Of a stretch of 31,772 nucleotides of DNA, positions 30,425-31,772 are shown piece after piece (the first letter of the stretch is position 1; every line of letters starts with the position of its first letter). This DNA comes from a virus, in IMG/VR virus record IMGVR_UViG_3300032323_000842, positions 1-31,772 of that record; one strand, written 5' to 3'. Position numbers and translations under genes: made by a program. The notes below the pieces were generated by a model. The model saw only the letters and a program-made list of their open reading frames with translations, had not been told where the DNA came from and made no database searches.

Positions 30425-30453
30425 ATTGTAACATGGCTGAATTGAATTGTCAA
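30425..30453 (-). promoter_or_regulatory. Strong sigma70-type promoter of cobS
   Basis: On the minus strand TTGACA (448-453, perfect) and TACAAT (425-430, 5/6) are separated by 17 nt. It lies in the 87-nt cobT-cobS gap, with a leader of about 25 nt. Confidence 0.78.
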
Positions 30454-30464
30454 CCAGCCATGTT
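30430..30464. repeat. 10-bp inverted repeat straddling the cobS promoter
   Basis: Arms AACATGGCTG (430-439) and CAGCCATGTT (455-464) are perfect, with a 15-nt centre holding the -35 hexamer. There is no T-run after it on the minus strand, so an operator is likelier than a terminator for cobT. Confidence 0.6.
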
Positions 30465-30479
30465 GCGTAAAAACAACAC

Positions 30480-31772
30480 TCAGGCAGCGATGCCTTGAAT
30501 GAATTTGGAGACAAGCACTCGGTTGATTTGCTTCTTTTTATTCATTTTCATAAAGGCAGTTTTCAACTTGTTTGCTGTCACTTTACCCTCAATTTCAATT
30601 TCTTCATTTTCGGTTTTCAGGTCATCACCACCAGAAACCAAGAAGAAAGAATTGAAACCAGGAGTATTCGATACAAGAAACTTATCAGTTTTAAATTTCT
30701 TGGTAAGTTCTTTCACTTGCAAATCGATGGCTTGTTGTTCTTGCCATCTTTCAATACTTTTCTGTGCTTCTTGATATTTTTCAGCATAGGTTTTGCCATC
30801 TTCCATGACATAACGATAACTGATTGTGCTACGAACCCACGCTGGTCGAGAATCAGGAATCAGGAAGAAACCAAATACTTTAGCACCAGTCACTTTACGG
30901 AACCAAGAAAGAAGATAGTGTGTCATTTCATCACGGTTGCGAGTAGGTTTCATTTTCACTTCAAAATTGTTTTTACTGTCACGCAAAACAATATTGGTGT
31001 TGTAGGTATCGATAGATTGATAACGCATCTTCTTTACCATCTTACCATCACGGTCAGTTTCATCACGCATTACATTATAGTAATTTACAGAATCGGCATC
31101 ACCATCGTGAACAATTACCAAACTGGTCATATCAAGGTTATTAGATGCCTTGAAATTCTTCATAATTTCGGCAGTGGCCACAATCGCTTGGTTCAATGGT
31201 GTATTTGAAAGATGTTCACTTTCAGGACGACCACAAGCACGACCATAACGACCGCCTTCAAATGATTTTTTCAACAGAATCATATTTCGCAAAGCAGAAT
31301 TGAATTCAGCATTGGTCATTTTATTGTTCAAATACTCACGCAAGAATACTTGGCTGAGTCCCAAAGACTTAACTGAATTTTCAAACGATTCACGATTTGA
31401 AGAAGAATATTTCATTCTCTCATCATAGTTGTTTTGGTTGATACTCAAATCTTCCATGTTTGCTTCAATTGAATCACCGAAACCATATACAACGAAAGGA
31501 ATATTCACTTTGCGACAGAACATGGCAAGAACCAAAATCTGTTCGATTGAACCTGCCATGTTGTTTGACATAGAACCAGACTTGTCGAGCAACAGAACCA
31601 AACCGTGGTTCTTACCTTTTGGTGTCATCATCACTTTACGGAAGATGTTATCATCGAAGCGATATGTTGCCAATTTGTTGATATCAATATCACCAGTATC
31701 GGACAGTTTAGATTTACTAAATGCCTTTGCAGCTTTACGCATTTCAAATTCTTTTGCAAGTAGACCAATGTA
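30480..31772 (-). CDS. cobT: CobT-like VWA domain protein (5' truncated)
   Basis: The frame stays open to the last base of the window, so the N-terminus is missing; 430 residues are visible. VLLLDKSGSMSNNM is the MIDAS motif (DxSxS) of a von Willebrand A domain, with VIVHDGDADS later supplying a further metal-site aspartate. The segment before it (AKEFEMRKAAKAF, then TGDIDINKLATYRF) is typical of phage CobT-like proteins, so the ATG at 31742 is probably internal. The partner CobS gene lies downstream. A metal-chelatase or protein-remodelling role is inferred by family only. Confidence 0.88.
   Translation of the reverse strand, partial: YIGLLAKEFEMRKAAKAFSKSKLSDTGDIDINKLATYRFDDNIFRKVMMTPKGKNHGLVLLLDKSGSMSNNMAGSIEQILVLAMFCRKVNIPFVVYGFGDSIEANMEDLSINQNNYDERMKYSSSNRESFENSVKSLGLSQVFLREYLNNKMTNAEFNSALRNMILLKKSFEGGRYGRACGRPESEHLSNTPLNQAIVATAEIMKNFKASNNLDMTSLVIVHDGDADSVNYYNVMRDETDRDGKMVKKMRYQSIDTYNTNIVLRDSKNNFEVKMKPTRNRDEMTHYLLSWFRKVTGAKVFGFFLIPDSRPAWVRSTISYRYVMEDGKTYAEKYQEAQKSIERWQEQQAIDLQVKELTKKFKTDKFLVSNTPGFNSFFLVSGGDDLKTENEEIEIEGKVTANKLKTAFMKMNKKKQINRVLVSKFIQGIAA

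Noticed and set aside
30495-31208. 237-codon open frame on the plus strand
   Set aside because: It lies wholly antisense to the CobT-like gene, encodes a Phe/His-rich sequence with no motif, and is a shadow of AT-rich coding DNA.
29193-31772. CobS/CobT as real cobalamin biosynthesis
   Set aside because: No CobN or other cobalamin gene is present, and the AAA+/VWA pair has broader MoxR-like roles; the names are used only for similarity.

Overview
The window is part of the genome of a T4-like (Tevenvirinae-related) myovirus, most like the marine and freshwater cyanophage/pelagiphage branch. It carries the T4 core replication proteins gp43, gp41, UvsX, gp44, gp62, gp45 and RegA. It also carries genes typical of aquatic T4-likes: a CobS/CobT pair, Hsp20, MazG-like hydrolases and a surface-glycan cluster. 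DNA is AT-rich, every supported gene lies on the minus strand, and most junctions are ATGA or TAATG overlaps. Transcription runs from high to low coordinates. No tRNA, CRISPR array, integrase or insertion sequence was seen, and no stretch over 300 bases lacks a gene.

In transcription order, the window opens with a 5'-truncated CobT-like VWA protein and a CobS-like AAA+ ATPase, then a winged-helix protein and a conserved glycosyltransferase. A dATP/dGTP pyrophosphohydrolase-like protein leads into the clamp and clamp-loader block: gp45, a small ORF, gp44, a small membrane protein, gp62 and RegA. Hsp20 follows, closed by a clear intrinsic terminator. Near-consensus sigma70-type promoters precede CobS and the winged-helix gene, and intrinsic terminators follow CobS, the winged-helix gene and Hsp20.

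Between RegA and gp43 (about 21.2-23.8 kb) lies an accessory metabolic island. It encodes a small conserved protein, dCMP deaminase, an AbrB-like protein, AhpC plus AhpD (a peroxiredoxin and its reductant), a 23-residue PqqA-type peptide, and a cytidylyltransferase-like enzyme. PqqA is the precursor of pyrroloquinoline quinone (PQQ), the methanol/alcohol dehydrogenase cofactor. Together with the AhpCD pair it suggests a PQQ-using proteobacterial host, possibly a methylotroph; that host assignment is inference. ahpCD and pqqA each have their own promoter-like sequence and a nearby dyad.

The second replication block (13.4-21.2 kb) holds MazG-like, four small conserved proteins, gp43, a membrane protein with a clamp-binding-like motif, UvsX, a small protein, gp41 and a possible DUF4338/DruA-like protein. 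Below a T4-type late promoter at 12.3 kb lie phage-specific proteins, two with N-termini resembling T4 capsid-targeting sequences. After them comes an eight-gene cluster for a nucleotide-activated, probably heptose-derived sugar, with glycosyltransferases and methyltransferases. The window ends in a 3'-truncated nucleotidyltransferase behind a perfect TATAAATA late promoter.
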